Positions 8,553 through 16,892 of a stretch of DNA of 44,904 nucleotides are shown piece by piece (within the stretch, counting starts at the first letter, position 1; each line of letters opens with the position of its first letter). The notes under the pieces were generated by a model that saw only the letters and a program-made list of their open reading frames with translations, was not told the DNA's origin and did not search any database. Source of the stretch: an uncultured Brevinema sp. (lineage in GTDB: Bacteria; Spirochaetota; Brevinematia; Brevinematales; Brevinemataceae); the NCBI GenBank assembly GCA_947038195.1, contig CAMQVI010000007.1, forward strand, positions 1-44,904, read 5' to 3'. Both the position numbers and the translations under genes were made by a program.

Positions 8553-8588
8553 ACAAAGATATAAAGATATCTTGATAGAAGGAATATT

Positions 8589-9473
8589 ATGAATAAGAGT
8601 CTAAGTTTTATATATATATTTTTAATTTTAAATTCTTGTGCAGAATCTAAAAAAGAAACCACCCCCAGAGCTTTTACAATAATTACAGGAATTGCTCCTA
8701 TAGCATCTTTGATTCAAACTATTGCTGGGGACAATGCTGAGGTGAGTGCTATCATCCCTGTGGGAATTGACCCCCACTCCTTTAGTTTAAAACCTTCTGA
8801 TGCTATTAAAATGGCTGAATCGGATGTTGTGATTGCTTTAGATGCTCATATCGATGGTAGTTTGCTAAGTGTCCCCGATACGATTGATAAAACTTATATC
8901 TTAAATGATGAAGAGTCGGATATAGAAGGGAGTGTTCATGAGGGGCATACTCATGATGAAAACCCTCACCGATGGATTTCTTTTGTCTATACTCCTATTT
9001 TAGTAGAACGTATTTCAGAAATTTTAGTAGATCATTTGCCTGAGCAAAAAGACGAATTTATCTCTAATAAAAATGCCTACATTGCTAAACTATCTCAAAC
9101 TCATAGTAGTTTATTAGGGGCAATGAACAATGATAAAAAAATTGCAGTTATTCAAAGACATGGTGTTTGGGACTATCTTCTAGAAGAGCTAGATATTCCT
9201 TTATTGGGCACTTTAGACCAATATGAAGGAGATCAAAGCTCTTTAAAAGAAATTACAGAGACCATCACTCAAATAAAAACATCCTCCATCCCTGTGATAT
9301 TGATAGATGATGCATTTATGAAAGAATCTTCTGTTTTTACTCAGATTTCAAAAGAAGCAGGGGCAAAAATACAAGTATTTAATCCTATGGTAAGCCCTAA
9401 CGGGAGCTCAGATATTATAGATATTTTAGAAGCCCACACAAGCTTATTAATAGAGTATAGCATGGAATCTTAA
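8589..9473 (+). CDS. TroA/ZnuA-type metal-binding lipoprotein (cluster 9 ABC solute-binding protein)
   Basis: 294 residues with a lipoprotein signal ending in the lipobox LNSC (Cys17), so membrane-anchored. The family hallmarks are present: IIPVGIDPHSFSLKPSD with the first His ligand, a His/Asp-rich stretch (HEGHTHDENPHRW) holding the flexible loop and second His, IQRHGVWDYLLEELDI with the third, and a late Asp region (VILIDDAF). Such proteins deliver zinc or manganese to an ABC importer; the acidic His-rich loop favours zinc. No permease or ATPase gene is nearby, so its transporter must be elsewhere. It has its own promoter and an AGAAGGA ribosome binding site. Confidence 0.85.
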   Translation: MNKSLSFIYIFLILNSCAESKKETTPRAFTIITGIAPIASLIQTIAGDNAEVSAIIPVGIDPHSFSLKPSDAIKMAESDVVIALDAHIDGSLLSVPDTIDKTYILNDEESDIEGSVHEGHTHDENPHRWISFVYTPILVERISEILVDHLPEQKDEFISNKNAYIAKLSQTHSSLLGAMNNDKKIAVIQRHGVWDYLLEELDIPLLGTLDQYEGDQSSLKEITETITQIKTSSIPVILIDDAFMKESSVFTQISKEAGAKIQVFNPMVSPNGSSDIIDILEAHTSLLIEYSMES

Positions 9474-9545
9474 CGAGTTTATTGATAGAGTAGGCGCTGA
9501 TATAGTATGGAATTGGGAATCTTATTATTTTGGTAGTGATACATT

Positions 9546-10391
9546 ATGCAATTAAATGATAAATCCGTTAAAGAATTGATAGGAGATTATGCGGTAAATC
9601 CTTCACAAAAACTAGAGCAAATTTTTCAAGTACAAATACACGATATTGTCAGGCAATGGCCAAAAAGACAGTATCACTGTAATGAAGATATTTGCGCAGA
9701 TTTTCTTGTTTATATTTTAGATCATACGAGTGAGATTTTAAAATCTTTTCCTTTGGGTAGCCCTGTCACTTTTCTTACTTGGTTTAATGCAGTGCTATAT
9801 AATAAATTTAATGATTTTTCTAAATTAGGAGAAATTAAAGAAATTCCTATAAGAGATTGTGAAATTGAAGATATAGCTTTTATTCCTATTTTTGGCGATA
9901 GTTATGATATGAAAAAAGTGGATGATATTATTCATCAATTGACTCCTTTGGAGGAGGGTTTGTTGACAATGTACATTGCGCCTTATCATGTTCGAGCGGA
10001 GCATATGGAAGAGATCGCTTTATACACAGGGCAAGATTTACAGAAAATAATATTAATACATCAAAATATCCTTAAATATCATGTTACTATTGAGACTCAA
10101 AAACAACATATTAGTCTAAAACTAAAAACTTTAGATCATAAAATAGCTCACATGGAGAATATTCTAAAGAGACTGAATGTGAATGATGAAAAGATTTCTA
10201 TTCTTGAAAATAAAATTTTACGTTTTAAAAACAAGAGGTATAAAAATTTAAGATCGTTAAAAGGGCTCTATAAGAACACCTCATTTTTTATAGCTGCATT
10301 ATTTCCTCAGTATGATATGGGATATAGATTTATGAAAAAAACTACGAGAAAAATCAAACAATTAATCTTAGTAAAAGAGAATAGAGAATAG
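9546..10391 (+). CDS. Divergent sigma-70-like protein
   Basis: 281 residues. Residues about 20-90 (LEQIFQVQIHDIVRQWPKRQ, ICADFLVYILDHTSEIL, TFLTWFNAVLYNKFNDF) resemble sigma region 2 of ECF factors. Residues about 125-175 (IIHQLTPLEEGLLTMYIAPY, then MEEIALYTGQDLQKI) resemble region 4 with its helix-turn-helix. The last 100 residues are a basic coiled coil not found in ordinary ECF factors. The following gene looks like an anti-sigma partner. The start ATG has a poor ribosome binding site. I infer a transcription initiation role; a phage-like or degenerate sigma relative is the main alternative. Confidence 0.45.
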   Translation: MQLNDKSVKELIGDYAVNPSQKLEQIFQVQIHDIVRQWPKRQYHCNEDICADFLVYILDHTSEILKSFPLGSPVTFLTWFNAVLYNKFNDFSKLGEIKEIPIRDCEIEDIAFIPIFGDSYDMKKVDDIIHQLTPLEEGLLTMYIAPYHVRAEHMEEIALYTGQDLQKIILIHQNILKYHVTIETQKQHISLKLKTLDHKIAHMENILKRLNVNDEKISILENKILRFKNKRYKNLRSLKGLYKNTSFFIAALFPQYDMGYRFMKKTTRKIKQLILVKENRE

Positions 10392-10439
10392 AGAAAATGA
10401 TAGATAGTATAAAAATAGACGATGTAAAAGATTTGTAGT

Positions 10440-10470
10440 ATTTTAAAACTAGCTAAAACTAGCTAAAAAT
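10440..10470 (+). repeat. Short tandem repeat AACTAGCTAA
   Basis: Two to three copies of the 10-base unit AAAACTAGCT sit in the gap of about 105 bases between the sigma-like and anti-sigma-like genes. They may simply be polymerase slippage, or a protein site in front of the second gene. Confidence 0.6.
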
Positions 10471-10496
10471 AAAAACAGTTAACTGTAGGAAATTAA

Positions 10497-11027
10497 ATGG
10501 AATATGGTAAGTATCCTTTGGAAATCCTGCTCCTCTATATTGAAAATCAACTACCAGCAGAGGAAGCAAAAGAGATTTCTCTTTATTTGATTAATAATTC
10601 AGATTTGCTGAATCATCTTATCAATCTAGCTAAAGTAAAGGTGCGTTCAGAGTACACTTCTTCTAGCTTATTCTTTGAAATGTTAAATGATAAGATCAAT
10701 TATACCTGTACAGGGCTTATTAATTTTGTTGATAGCAGAAAAGTAGCATTTAGAGGGCATTCTAAAGTGAATATGTACGAATTTAGTTTTATAGATATAA
10801 ATTTATTTTTCACAATAGGGATAGATAGCATATGGAATCTACTGATAAAAAAACCTTCTGATCCTTTTGAGTGTGAGATCTTAGACGAAAATGCCAATTT
10901 TCTATTGAAAAAAAACATTAAAGAAGACACGATTGTTTCTTTAGCCCCTAAGATGGGTTATAAACTGTTTTATTACCATGAAAACAAGATTGATTATTTT
11001 GAATTTATTCTTCCTGAAATAAAATAA
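10497..11027 (+). CDS. Anti-sigma-factor-like soluble protein
   Basis: 176 residues. The N-terminal 45 (PLEILLLYIENQLPAEEAKE, ISLYLINNSDLLNHLINL) follow the layout of anti-sigma domains ('YldGeLspeEraevEahL...C..L'), but the zinc-binding His/Cys residues are missing. There is no transmembrane helix. The C-terminal half is beta-rich and unrecognised. The position straight after a sigma-like gene supports a regulatory pair. Confidence rests on layout rather than strong motif identity. Confidence 0.45.
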   Translation: MEYGKYPLEILLLYIENQLPAEEAKEISLYLINNSDLLNHLINLAKVKVRSEYTSSSLFFEMLNDKINYTCTGLINFVDSRKVAFRGHSKVNMYEFSFIDINLFFTIGIDSIWNLLIKKPSDPFECEILDENANFLLKKNIKEDTIVSLAPKMGYKLFYYHENKIDYFEFILPEIK

Positions 11028-11056
11028 AAAGCCCTAATTTGATTAGGACTTTTTAG
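11026..11056. terminator. Bidirectional terminator
   Basis: AAAAAGCCCTAAT pairs with ATTAGGACTTTTT (one mismatch) around a 3-base loop, with A and T tracts on both sides. It lies between convergent genes. Confidence 0.85.
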
Positions 11057-11083
11057 ATATTAGTTTTTGATTTTCAAAGAATA

Positions 11084-12511
11084 TTATAAAATAATATGAT
11101 CATCTTCTTCCTTTATGGCACTGGAAGAGGATGGAATAACAGGAGGATCGATCCCATAATTTAAACGATACAGACGCTCAAAACTTCGATTTATCATATC
11201 TTTTGTTAACTCAAAAGTTCTAATGGATACCGTGTTTGTAGCTAAATCAGGCTCTGAGGGATTGTTTATATTATCCTCTAACTCTGAAGACACACTTTGG
11301 ATTTTCATACTTAGTTTAAATAATTCTTCAAAAGTAGCAATCATAGCTTGCACTGTTTCAGGGTCTTGCTCTTGTTTTTGAGAGGTAGAGGGGCTAGTTT
11401 TTAGAGAAGAATATTCCATAATATCCTTTCCTAAGGCATAGGCCTTACGGATAGAAATATCGGAATCTTTTAATTCTTCAAGGATAGCATTTCCTATTTG
11501 AGAGCTTTTCTCTCCAAAGTCTTTAATTCTATCAGATACGGATATAAAGTTTTTACCAGCTTCACCAGCACGACTTGCCTCAATGGAAACATTAAGAGCC
11601 AAGATACCTGCTTGAAACCCATTATCTACAGAAGCTTTGGCTAAAGATGTCGCTCTTTCTGCTCTTGTAAAGAGGCGAGATAAGAGTTTTTGTACAAAGG
11701 CGATTCTTTCTTTAATTTGAGGATTTTGTTCTATAATAGCTGCAGGGGAGTCCGTATTATTAATATAAGTGATAAACGCTTCTCTCAATTCTGACACTTG
11801 TATGGATATATACTTAGCGTCGTCAGCAATTGTTTGGGTGAGATCAAGGGGCAGATCATTAGATGGATGAAAACTAGGAAGAATGCTATTAGTTTCTAAC
11901 TCTATATCTAGTAATTCAGACCATATATCTTCTAAAATAATCTCATTTTTTGACATAAGGTCTTTTTTTAGTTTACGAAAAGAGGAAAGCGTAAGAAACA
12001 ATAAAATAAAGAACAGTCCTCCTAAGATAGGTAAAACAATAGGAGTAGATTTATAGAAAGGAGATTGTGCCATATGATTGCTAGCTAACCTTTTTAAAAG
12101 CTCTAATTGGTCGTTGAGTTCTTCGAATGCTTTTACTTGTATAGGGTGTTCTCCAGCAGATGCTTGGAAAAAATCTTGACCTAAGGTAAATAATATATTA
12201 ATTTCTGGGGTGGTACCGGGAACTAATTCTTCAAAGTGCTTACTATTATTATCTAACCATAACTTTAAAAGAGTTCTGTTAAAGGGACTCTCGGTTTTTA
12301 TATCACTTTGGCTATTATAATATAACACGGCTGTAGCTTGATTGCTGATTTCTGTGAGATTTACTATTTGTGTTTTTAAAAATGTATGTTTTTGATTTTC
12401 TTGATAATAAACAAAAAATAGTCCTGCTGTTAAAAGAGAATATAAAGACCATAAGAATAATGTTCTCCGAGAAATGCGTGATATATAGGTACTGATATTA
12501 TCATAAGCCAT
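11084..12511 (-). CDS. MCP-like membrane protein with a divergent signalling tip
   Basis: 475 residues. The membrane segments are at about 15-35 and 158-178, enclosing a periplasmic sensor region of about 120 residues. The cytoplasmic part is a long coiled coil with a tip reading ILALNVSIEASRAGEAGKNF, clearly related to the MCP hairpin (canonical LALNAAIEAARAGE.GRGFAVVA). The flanking helices are short and the C-terminus (DDHIIL) has no methyltransferase-binding pentapeptide. It would signal to CheA/CheW-type proteins. There is a GGAG ribosome binding site 9 bases upstream of the ATG. The ligand is unknown. Confidence 0.75.
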   Translation of the reverse strand: MAYDNISTYISRISRRTLFLWSLYSLLTAGLFFVYYQENQKHTFLKTQIVNLTEISNQATAVLYYNSQSDIKTESPFNRTLLKLWLDNNSKHFEELVPGTTPEINILFTLGQDFFQASAGEHPIQVKAFEELNDQLELLKRLASNHMAQSPFYKSTPIVLPILGGLFFILLFLTLSSFRKLKKDLMSKNEIILEDIWSELLDIELETNSILPSFHPSNDLPLDLTQTIADDAKYISIQVSELREAFITYINNTDSPAAIIEQNPQIKERIAFVQKLLSRLFTRAERATSLAKASVDNGFQAGILALNVSIEASRAGEAGKNFISVSDRIKDFGEKSSQIGNAILEELKDSDISIRKAYALGKDIMEYSSLKTSPSTSQKQEQDPETVQAMIATFEELFKLSMKIQSVSSELEDNINNPSEPDLATNTVSIRTFELTKDMINRSFERLYRLNYGIDPPVIPSSSSAIKEEDDHIIL

Positions 12512-12615
12512 AGTTGTCTACTCCAAACATTTTTTTTATTTATCGGAAAATATAAAGTATAACTTTATTGAGCACTGAAAATAATAACATTAAAATCTAT
12601 AATCAAGGAAAGTCT

Positions 12616-14112
12616 ATGAATATTTGGAAAATAGGTATTATTATAACGATCTTTAGTACAATTGCCTGTGATAACGTTAATAGCAATGCTCTAAAGGGGA
12701 AAGTAATATTAAATCCTTCCCAAATTACTCCTTTATCTGCTATTTATAAAACGGTATCTAACGAAAGCCCTCTTCACTTGAAAATACATGGGAAAACAGA
12801 GGGAATGAGTATAGAATATGTATTTCCAAAGGCTTATGGGGATGAATTTCCTATACATGGACTATATCCTAACTATACTAATACGATTACTATTATGCAA
12901 GGTGATGAAGAAACCAATATTACTATTATTACACTTCCTACGACTTTTAAATCAGCCAAAGTTCATGAAGATTTGCTGGAAAAACCTGATACTAAAAATC
13001 AAGATTTTTATTTTGTAAGTCATCTTCTTAAAGATATTGATAAAGAAGATGATAGATATACTTTAATTGCTTATGATAGAAAAGGAGATATTCGTTATAT
13101 TCAAAAAAATCATAAATTGCACTATGTTTATGAAGATAATAACGAGATTTTGATTAAAAATAATAATGGTATTTTTGATCTTCTAGGTCAGGAAAGAATG
13201 AACTACAAGGCTAAAAAACGCCACCATACCCACCACGACTCTTTAGAAATAAATGATAAATATGTTCTCCTCACCCAATCCCGATGGGGCGTAGAAGATG
13301 CTGTAATAGAGCTAGATAGAGAAGGAAATACAATAAGAGATTTGACTTTTGTATCTTTATTTAAAGATATTATTATGACAAATAACAATAGAAATGAAAT
13401 CAAAGATATGAATAAAATTATTTTTGATACTGATAATATTTACCAAGAAGATGGAAATAATATTGCTGTGGACTGGGCACATGCCAATTCTCTTGTTTAT
13501 GATGAAAAGACAGATATTATGTATTTTTCCCTAAGACAACAAGCAGTTATTGCTGTAGATTATAGTGAATGGAAACTACTATGGTGGATGGCAAATGATG
13601 AGCTTGTTACGCTTCATGAAGGGGTTCCTTATAAAGAATTAAATTTTCTAAGACTTCCTTCTCTGACCCCTTACCGTGTAATGGGAGATGCTGCTGTAGA
13701 TGGGCCTAAGAACCAACATGCTCTCTTACTGAGAAAAAATGGTACTATAGCAATGTTTGATAATTATGGAGATAAAGACACTTCTTCCATAGGCTCTCGT
13801 TATGTGGAATATAAAATTAGTGGTAAAAAAGGTAAGTGGAAAGGGAAAAAGGTAAGAGAATATAAAGATGACACTCTTTATTCTCGTATTACTTCTGATA
13901 TAGATTTGGTAGGAAATAATCATCAAAATGTGCTTATAGCTTGGGGTGAGCCAGAACATATTAGAGAAATTGATAAAAATAACAAAATACTTTTTGATAT
14001 GGCTGTAAAACAAGAATGGTTTTTTTATAGAGCAGACAAAATGCCTTTGTATCCTTATCAAAGCACGAGAAAAAGGTACCCTATAGAAGCTAATGAAAAA
14101 ATAGGATCATAG
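12616..14112 (+). CDS. Arylsulfotransferase (AssT) family lipoprotein
   Basis: 499 residues from the ATG at 12616, which has an AAGGAAAG ribosome binding site; a TTG 16 codons earlier is unlikely. The signal peptide ends in a lipobox (STIAC), so the protein is probably anchored on the periplasmic face or at the surface. The AssT beta-propeller signatures are visible: a His-rich segment (KKRHHTHHDSLEI), DWAHANSLVYDE followed by YFSLRQQAVIAVD, and NQHALLLRKNGTIAMFDNYG. Bacterial AssT moves sulfate from one phenol to another through a histidine. The substrate here is unknown, and the disulfide of the E. coli enzyme is not evident. No dsb partner is adjacent. Confidence 0.8.
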   Translation: MNIWKIGIIITIFSTIACDNVNSNALKGKVILNPSQITPLSAIYKTVSNESPLHLKIHGKTEGMSIEYVFPKAYGDEFPIHGLYPNYTNTITIMQGDEETNITIITLPTTFKSAKVHEDLLEKPDTKNQDFYFVSHLLKDIDKEDDRYTLIAYDRKGDIRYIQKNHKLHYVYEDNNEILIKNNNGIFDLLGQERMNYKAKKRHHTHHDSLEINDKYVLLTQSRWGVEDAVIELDREGNTIRDLTFVSLFKDIIMTNNNRNEIKDMNKIIFDTDNIYQEDGNNIAVDWAHANSLVYDEKTDIMYFSLRQQAVIAVDYSEWKLLWWMANDELVTLHEGVPYKELNFLRLPSLTPYRVMGDAAVDGPKNQHALLLRKNGTIAMFDNYGDKDTSSIGSRYVEYKISGKKGKWKGKKVREYKDDTLYSRITSDIDLVGNNHQNVLIAWGEPEHIREIDKNNKILFDMAVKQEWFFYRADKMPLYPYQSTRKRYPIEANEKIGS

Positions 14113-14209
14113 CCTAATCTATGAGATAATTTCTTTGTTCAAGAGGTAAGAAAAGTTAAGTATTTAATCAAAGGTATACAATTTTTTTAATATAAGGAGA
14201 GTTTTGATA

Positions 14210-14608
14210 ATGAAAATTTCAATAGTATTAACAGGGCATTCTCGATGGTCGGAGGGCTTGTTAGCCTCTCATGATTTAATAGCAGAGAACAATGAGTTGG
14301 TGAAAAATATTAACTTTGATGGAGATTCTAAGCACTTAGATAGCTATGGTCAAGAAGTAGAGAATTTGGTAAAAAATCAGTTGGAAATCAGTGAAGAATG
14401 TTGGATTTTAACGGATATCGTAGGGGGCACACCCTTCCAAACGGGTGCAAGGCTAGCTACAAATAACCCAAAGATCAAGGTGTTCGGGGGAATAAATATG
14501 CCTTTTCTGGCATCTTTAAGCATAGATAAAGAGACAATTCCCGAAGATTCAAGGAAATTCATAGAAGAGCTAATAGAAGCGTCTAGAAACGCCCTAACTC
14601 AATTTTAA
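14210..14608 (+). CDS. PTS EIIA component, mannose/sorbose class
   Basis: 132 residues from the ATG at 14210; a TTG two codons before it sits too close to the AAGGAG site. The N-terminus SIVLTGHSRWSEGLLAS matches the EIIA-Man fold with its phospho-accepting His (residue 10), and TDIVGGTPFQTGARLA is the second family signature. It would relay phosphate from HPr to an EIIB. No mannose-class EIIB, IIC or IID is in the window. The next genes are an ascorbate-class system behind a separate promoter and terminator, so the pairing is unresolved. Confidence 0.85.
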   Translation: MKISIVLTGHSRWSEGLLASHDLIAENNELVKNINFDGDSKHLDSYGQEVENLVKNQLEISEECWILTDIVGGTPFQTGARLATNNPKIKVFGGINMPFLASLSIDKETIPEDSRKFIEELIEASRNALTQF

Positions 14609-14619
14609 CTCCTATATTA

Positions 14620-14650
14620 AAAAAACTCCCCATAATAGGGGTTTTTTTTT
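14620..14650 (+). terminator. Intrinsic terminator after the EIIA gene
   Basis: CCCC/GGGG stem with flanking A and T tracts and a run of nine or more T. Confidence 0.75.
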
Positions 14651-14718
14651 AAGGATTGGCTCCTATTATGTATAGATAGTGTTGCTATTCCCCCGAGGAT
14701 AAGATAACAGTAAATATA

Positions 14719-14746
14719 TTGACTAATGATAAAAATGAGCTATAAT
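14719..14746 (+). promoter_or_regulatory. Promoter of the ascorbate-class PTS genes
   Basis: TTGACT, a 16-base spacer and TATAAT, about 30 bases before the start codon at 14778. No obvious operator or catabolite-repression site was seen. Confidence 0.7.
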
Positions 14747-14777
14747 ATGATAAAGAATATTATATAGAGGTTTAATT

Positions 14778-15233
14778 ATGGCAAAAATTGTTGAGTTTTT
14801 GGAAACAAACAAACTTGTAAAGTTAGTAGAATCCGTAGATACTTGGGAAGAGGCTGTAACTCTGTGCTTTGAGGGTTTGTTAGCTGATGGCTACATCAAT
14901 AAAGAGTATATCCCTAAGGTTATCAAAATGGGAAAAGAGCTCCATTTCCACTTTCTCTTAGCTCCAGGATTGGCGATGCCTCATGCTAGACCCGAAGACG
15001 GGGCGGTAAAAACGGGGGTTTCACTATTAATTGTGAAAAAAGGGGTGCATTTTGAAGACCATCAACATAATCCTGTTCACTGTCTTATAGGTTTATGTGC
15101 TGTAGACGGAAACGCCCATCTAGAATTTATGATGGAGATTGCCTCTTTATTTGGTGATGAATCCATTATAGATACTTTGAAAAAAGCAAACAGTGTAGAA
15201 GAAATATTAGAAATATTGATAAAAAATCAATAA
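14778..15233 (+). CDS. ulaC: PTS EIIA component, ascorbate/fructose class
   Basis: 151 residues. LAPGLAMPHARPEDGAVKTG carries the phospho-accepting His of the PF00359-type EIIA (in MPHAR), and the helix arrangement and length match UlaC/SgaA. It is first in a three-gene unit (EIIA, EIIB, EIIC) with gaps of 11 and 46 bases. It accepts phosphate from HPr and passes it to the next gene's product. The ascorbate assignment is by class only: no UlaG lactonase or UlaD/E/F genes follow. Confidence 0.87.
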   Translation: MAKIVEFLETNKLVKLVESVDTWEEAVTLCFEGLLADGYINKEYIPKVIKMGKELHFHFLLAPGLAMPHARPEDGAVKTGVSLLIVKKGVHFEDHQHNPVHCLIGLCAVDGNAHLEFMMEIASLFGDESIIDTLKKANSVEEILEILIKNQ

Positions 15234-15244
15234 AGGAGTTAGGT

Positions 15245-15529
15245 ATGGCATTAGAATTTTTAGCAGCTTGTGGATCGGGCTTAGGATCTTCATTGATTGT
15301 TTCTATGAATACTGATAAAGTGTTAAAGGAGCTAGGAATAGAAGCACATGTAGAGCATTGTGATATCTCTTCTCTTAGCTTCAAAACAGCAGATTACTAT
15401 ATTTTAGGGAAAGACGTGGCAGAATCTATGGCAGTTGCAGGAATAGATAAATCTAAGGTTATTATTTTAGACAATATCTTGAGTATTCCAGAATTGACAG
15501 AAAAAATAAAAGCAACAGTACAAAAATAG
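15245..15529 (+). CDS. ulaB: PTS EIIB component, ascorbate (lactose/cellobiose-fold) class
   Basis: 94 residues. The N-terminal LAACGSGLGSSLIVSM is the EIIB P-loop with the phospho-accepting Cys9, and the length is typical of UlaB/SgaB. It carries phosphate from the EIIA at 14778 to the sugar in the EIIC at 15576. It has an AAAGGAG ribosome binding site. Confidence 0.88.
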   Translation: MALEFLAACGSGLGSSLIVSMNTDKVLKELGIEAHVEHCDISSLSFKTADYYILGKDVAESMAVAGIDKSKVIILDNILSIPELTEKIKATVQK

Positions 15530-15575
15530 TATTTATTAATATTATTTAAACAGAACAAAAATATAGGAGAACAAA

Positions 15576-16841
15576 ATGTTAAAATTTACCGTTGACTTAC
15601 TAAGTCAAGCCTCCGTTTTGGTGGCTCTTTTTACTATGATGGGTTTGATTTTCTTGAAGAAATCAGCCAGTGAAGTAATAGCAGGCTCTATGAAAGCCTT
15701 AGTCGGATTCCTTCTTTTAGGAGCTGGGGCTGGAATTATTGTTAATTCCCTTACACCGTTTGGGGTAATGGTAGAGCATGCGTTTAATGTGCAGGGTGTT
15801 GTTCCTAATAACGAGGCTATAGTAGCCGTTGCTTTAGAAAAATATGGGTCTCAAGTGTCTATTGTAATGATACTTTCTATGTTTTTTCACCTTATTATAG
15901 CACGCTTCACCCCTTTGAAATTTATTTTCTTAACAGGGCACCATATTTTTTATATGGGCGTAATGATAACCGTTATTTATGCAGTAATGGGCTTAACAGG
16001 AGTCTCCTTAATAGCCGTTTCTGCTATTACTAATGCTATCGCTATGAGTGTATCGCCTTTACTCACTTATTGGGCAATGCCTAAGATAATTGGTGAGGGT
16101 AATAAAATAGCTATGGGGCATTTTAGTAACTTGACTTATCTGACAGCTGCTCTTGTGGGGAAATTGGTGGGGAAAGGATCTCCTTCTACAGAAGATTTGA
16201 AATTACCTAAACAACTTAGTTTCTTAAGAGACAATATTTTAGCTATTGCATGTACGATGGCTATTATCTACCTTGTAGTGGCTCTTTCTGCTGGTGGAGA
16301 GTTTATCGAAGCTAATTTATCTGCTGGTCAGCACTTCTTAGTATATGCTCTTATTCAAGGTGTGACCTTTGCTGCTGGGGTTTCTATCGTATTGTCTGGT
16401 GTTCGTATGATCATTGGTGAAATTGTTCCTGCTTTCAAAGGTATCTCAGAAGTAATGGTTCCCGACGCTATCCCTGCTCTGGACTGTCCTGTGATCTTCC
16501 CTTATGCTCCTAACGCTGTTCTCATAGGGTTTTTATGTAGTTTCGCTGGAGGCTTGGTGGGACTGGTAATCTTAGGGGTAACAAATAATGTTTTAATTAT
16601 TCCTGGGGTCGTACCTCACTTCTTCGTAGGGGCTACGGCGGGTGTATTCGCCAATGCTTTGGGCGGAAGAAGAGGTTGTATTATCGGGTCTTTCGTGAAT
16701 GGGCTCTTATTGGCTTTCTTACCTGTTTTACTCTTACCTATTTTAGGAGATTTGGGTTTCCAAAACACTACATTTAGTGATGGGGACTTTGTAGGTGTGG
16801 GTGCTATTATTGGTTCTATTGCGAATATATTCAGTAATTAG
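15576..16841 (+). CDS. ulaA: PTS EIIC permease, UlaA/SgaT class
   Basis: 421 residues and strongly hydrophobic, with about 11 membrane segments. Family signatures include VGFLLLGAGAGIIVNSLTPF near the start, TGHHIFYMGVM in the middle and a C-terminal PHFFVGATAGVFANALGGRR segment, as in UlaA. It imports and phosphorylates its substrate together with the EIIA and EIIB encoded just upstream. L-ascorbate is the reference substrate. Other sugar acids or pentitols are possible, since no catabolic genes are linked. It has an AGGAGA ribosome binding site. Confidence 0.9.
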   Translation: MLKFTVDLLSQASVLVALFTMMGLIFLKKSASEVIAGSMKALVGFLLLGAGAGIIVNSLTPFGVMVEHAFNVQGVVPNNEAIVAVALEKYGSQVSIVMILSMFFHLIIARFTPLKFIFLTGHHIFYMGVMITVIYAVMGLTGVSLIAVSAITNAIAMSVSPLLTYWAMPKIIGEGNKIAMGHFSNLTYLTAALVGKLVGKGSPSTEDLKLPKQLSFLRDNILAIACTMAIIYLVVALSAGGEFIEANLSAGQHFLVYALIQGVTFAAGVSIVLSGVRMIIGEIVPAFKGISEVMVPDAIPALDCPVIFPYAPNAVLIGFLCSFAGGLVGLVILGVTNNVLIIPGVVPHFFVGATAGVFANALGGRRGCIIGSFVNGLLLAFLPVLLLPILGDLGFQNTTFSDGDFVGVGAIIGSIANIFSN

Positions 16842-16854
16842 TCTAAGATAAAAT

Positions 16855-16892
16855 TAAAAAAGCTCGATTCTTTTGAATCGGGCTTTTTTTTG
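16855..16892 (+). terminator. Terminator of the PTS genes
   Basis: A-tract, GC(T)CGATTC, TTTT loop, GAATCG(G)GC and eight T. Confidence 0.9.

Noticed and set aside
8229-8588. Known structured RNA (6S, SRP, tmRNA, riboswitch) between tex and the metal-binding lipoprotein gene
   Set aside because: None of the conserved motifs of these families could be found by eye; kept only as an unnamed small-RNA candidate.
10440-10470. Phase-variable repeat controlling the anti-sigma-like gene
   Set aside because: Only two or three copies of a 10-base unit, outside coding sequence and not between promoter elements.
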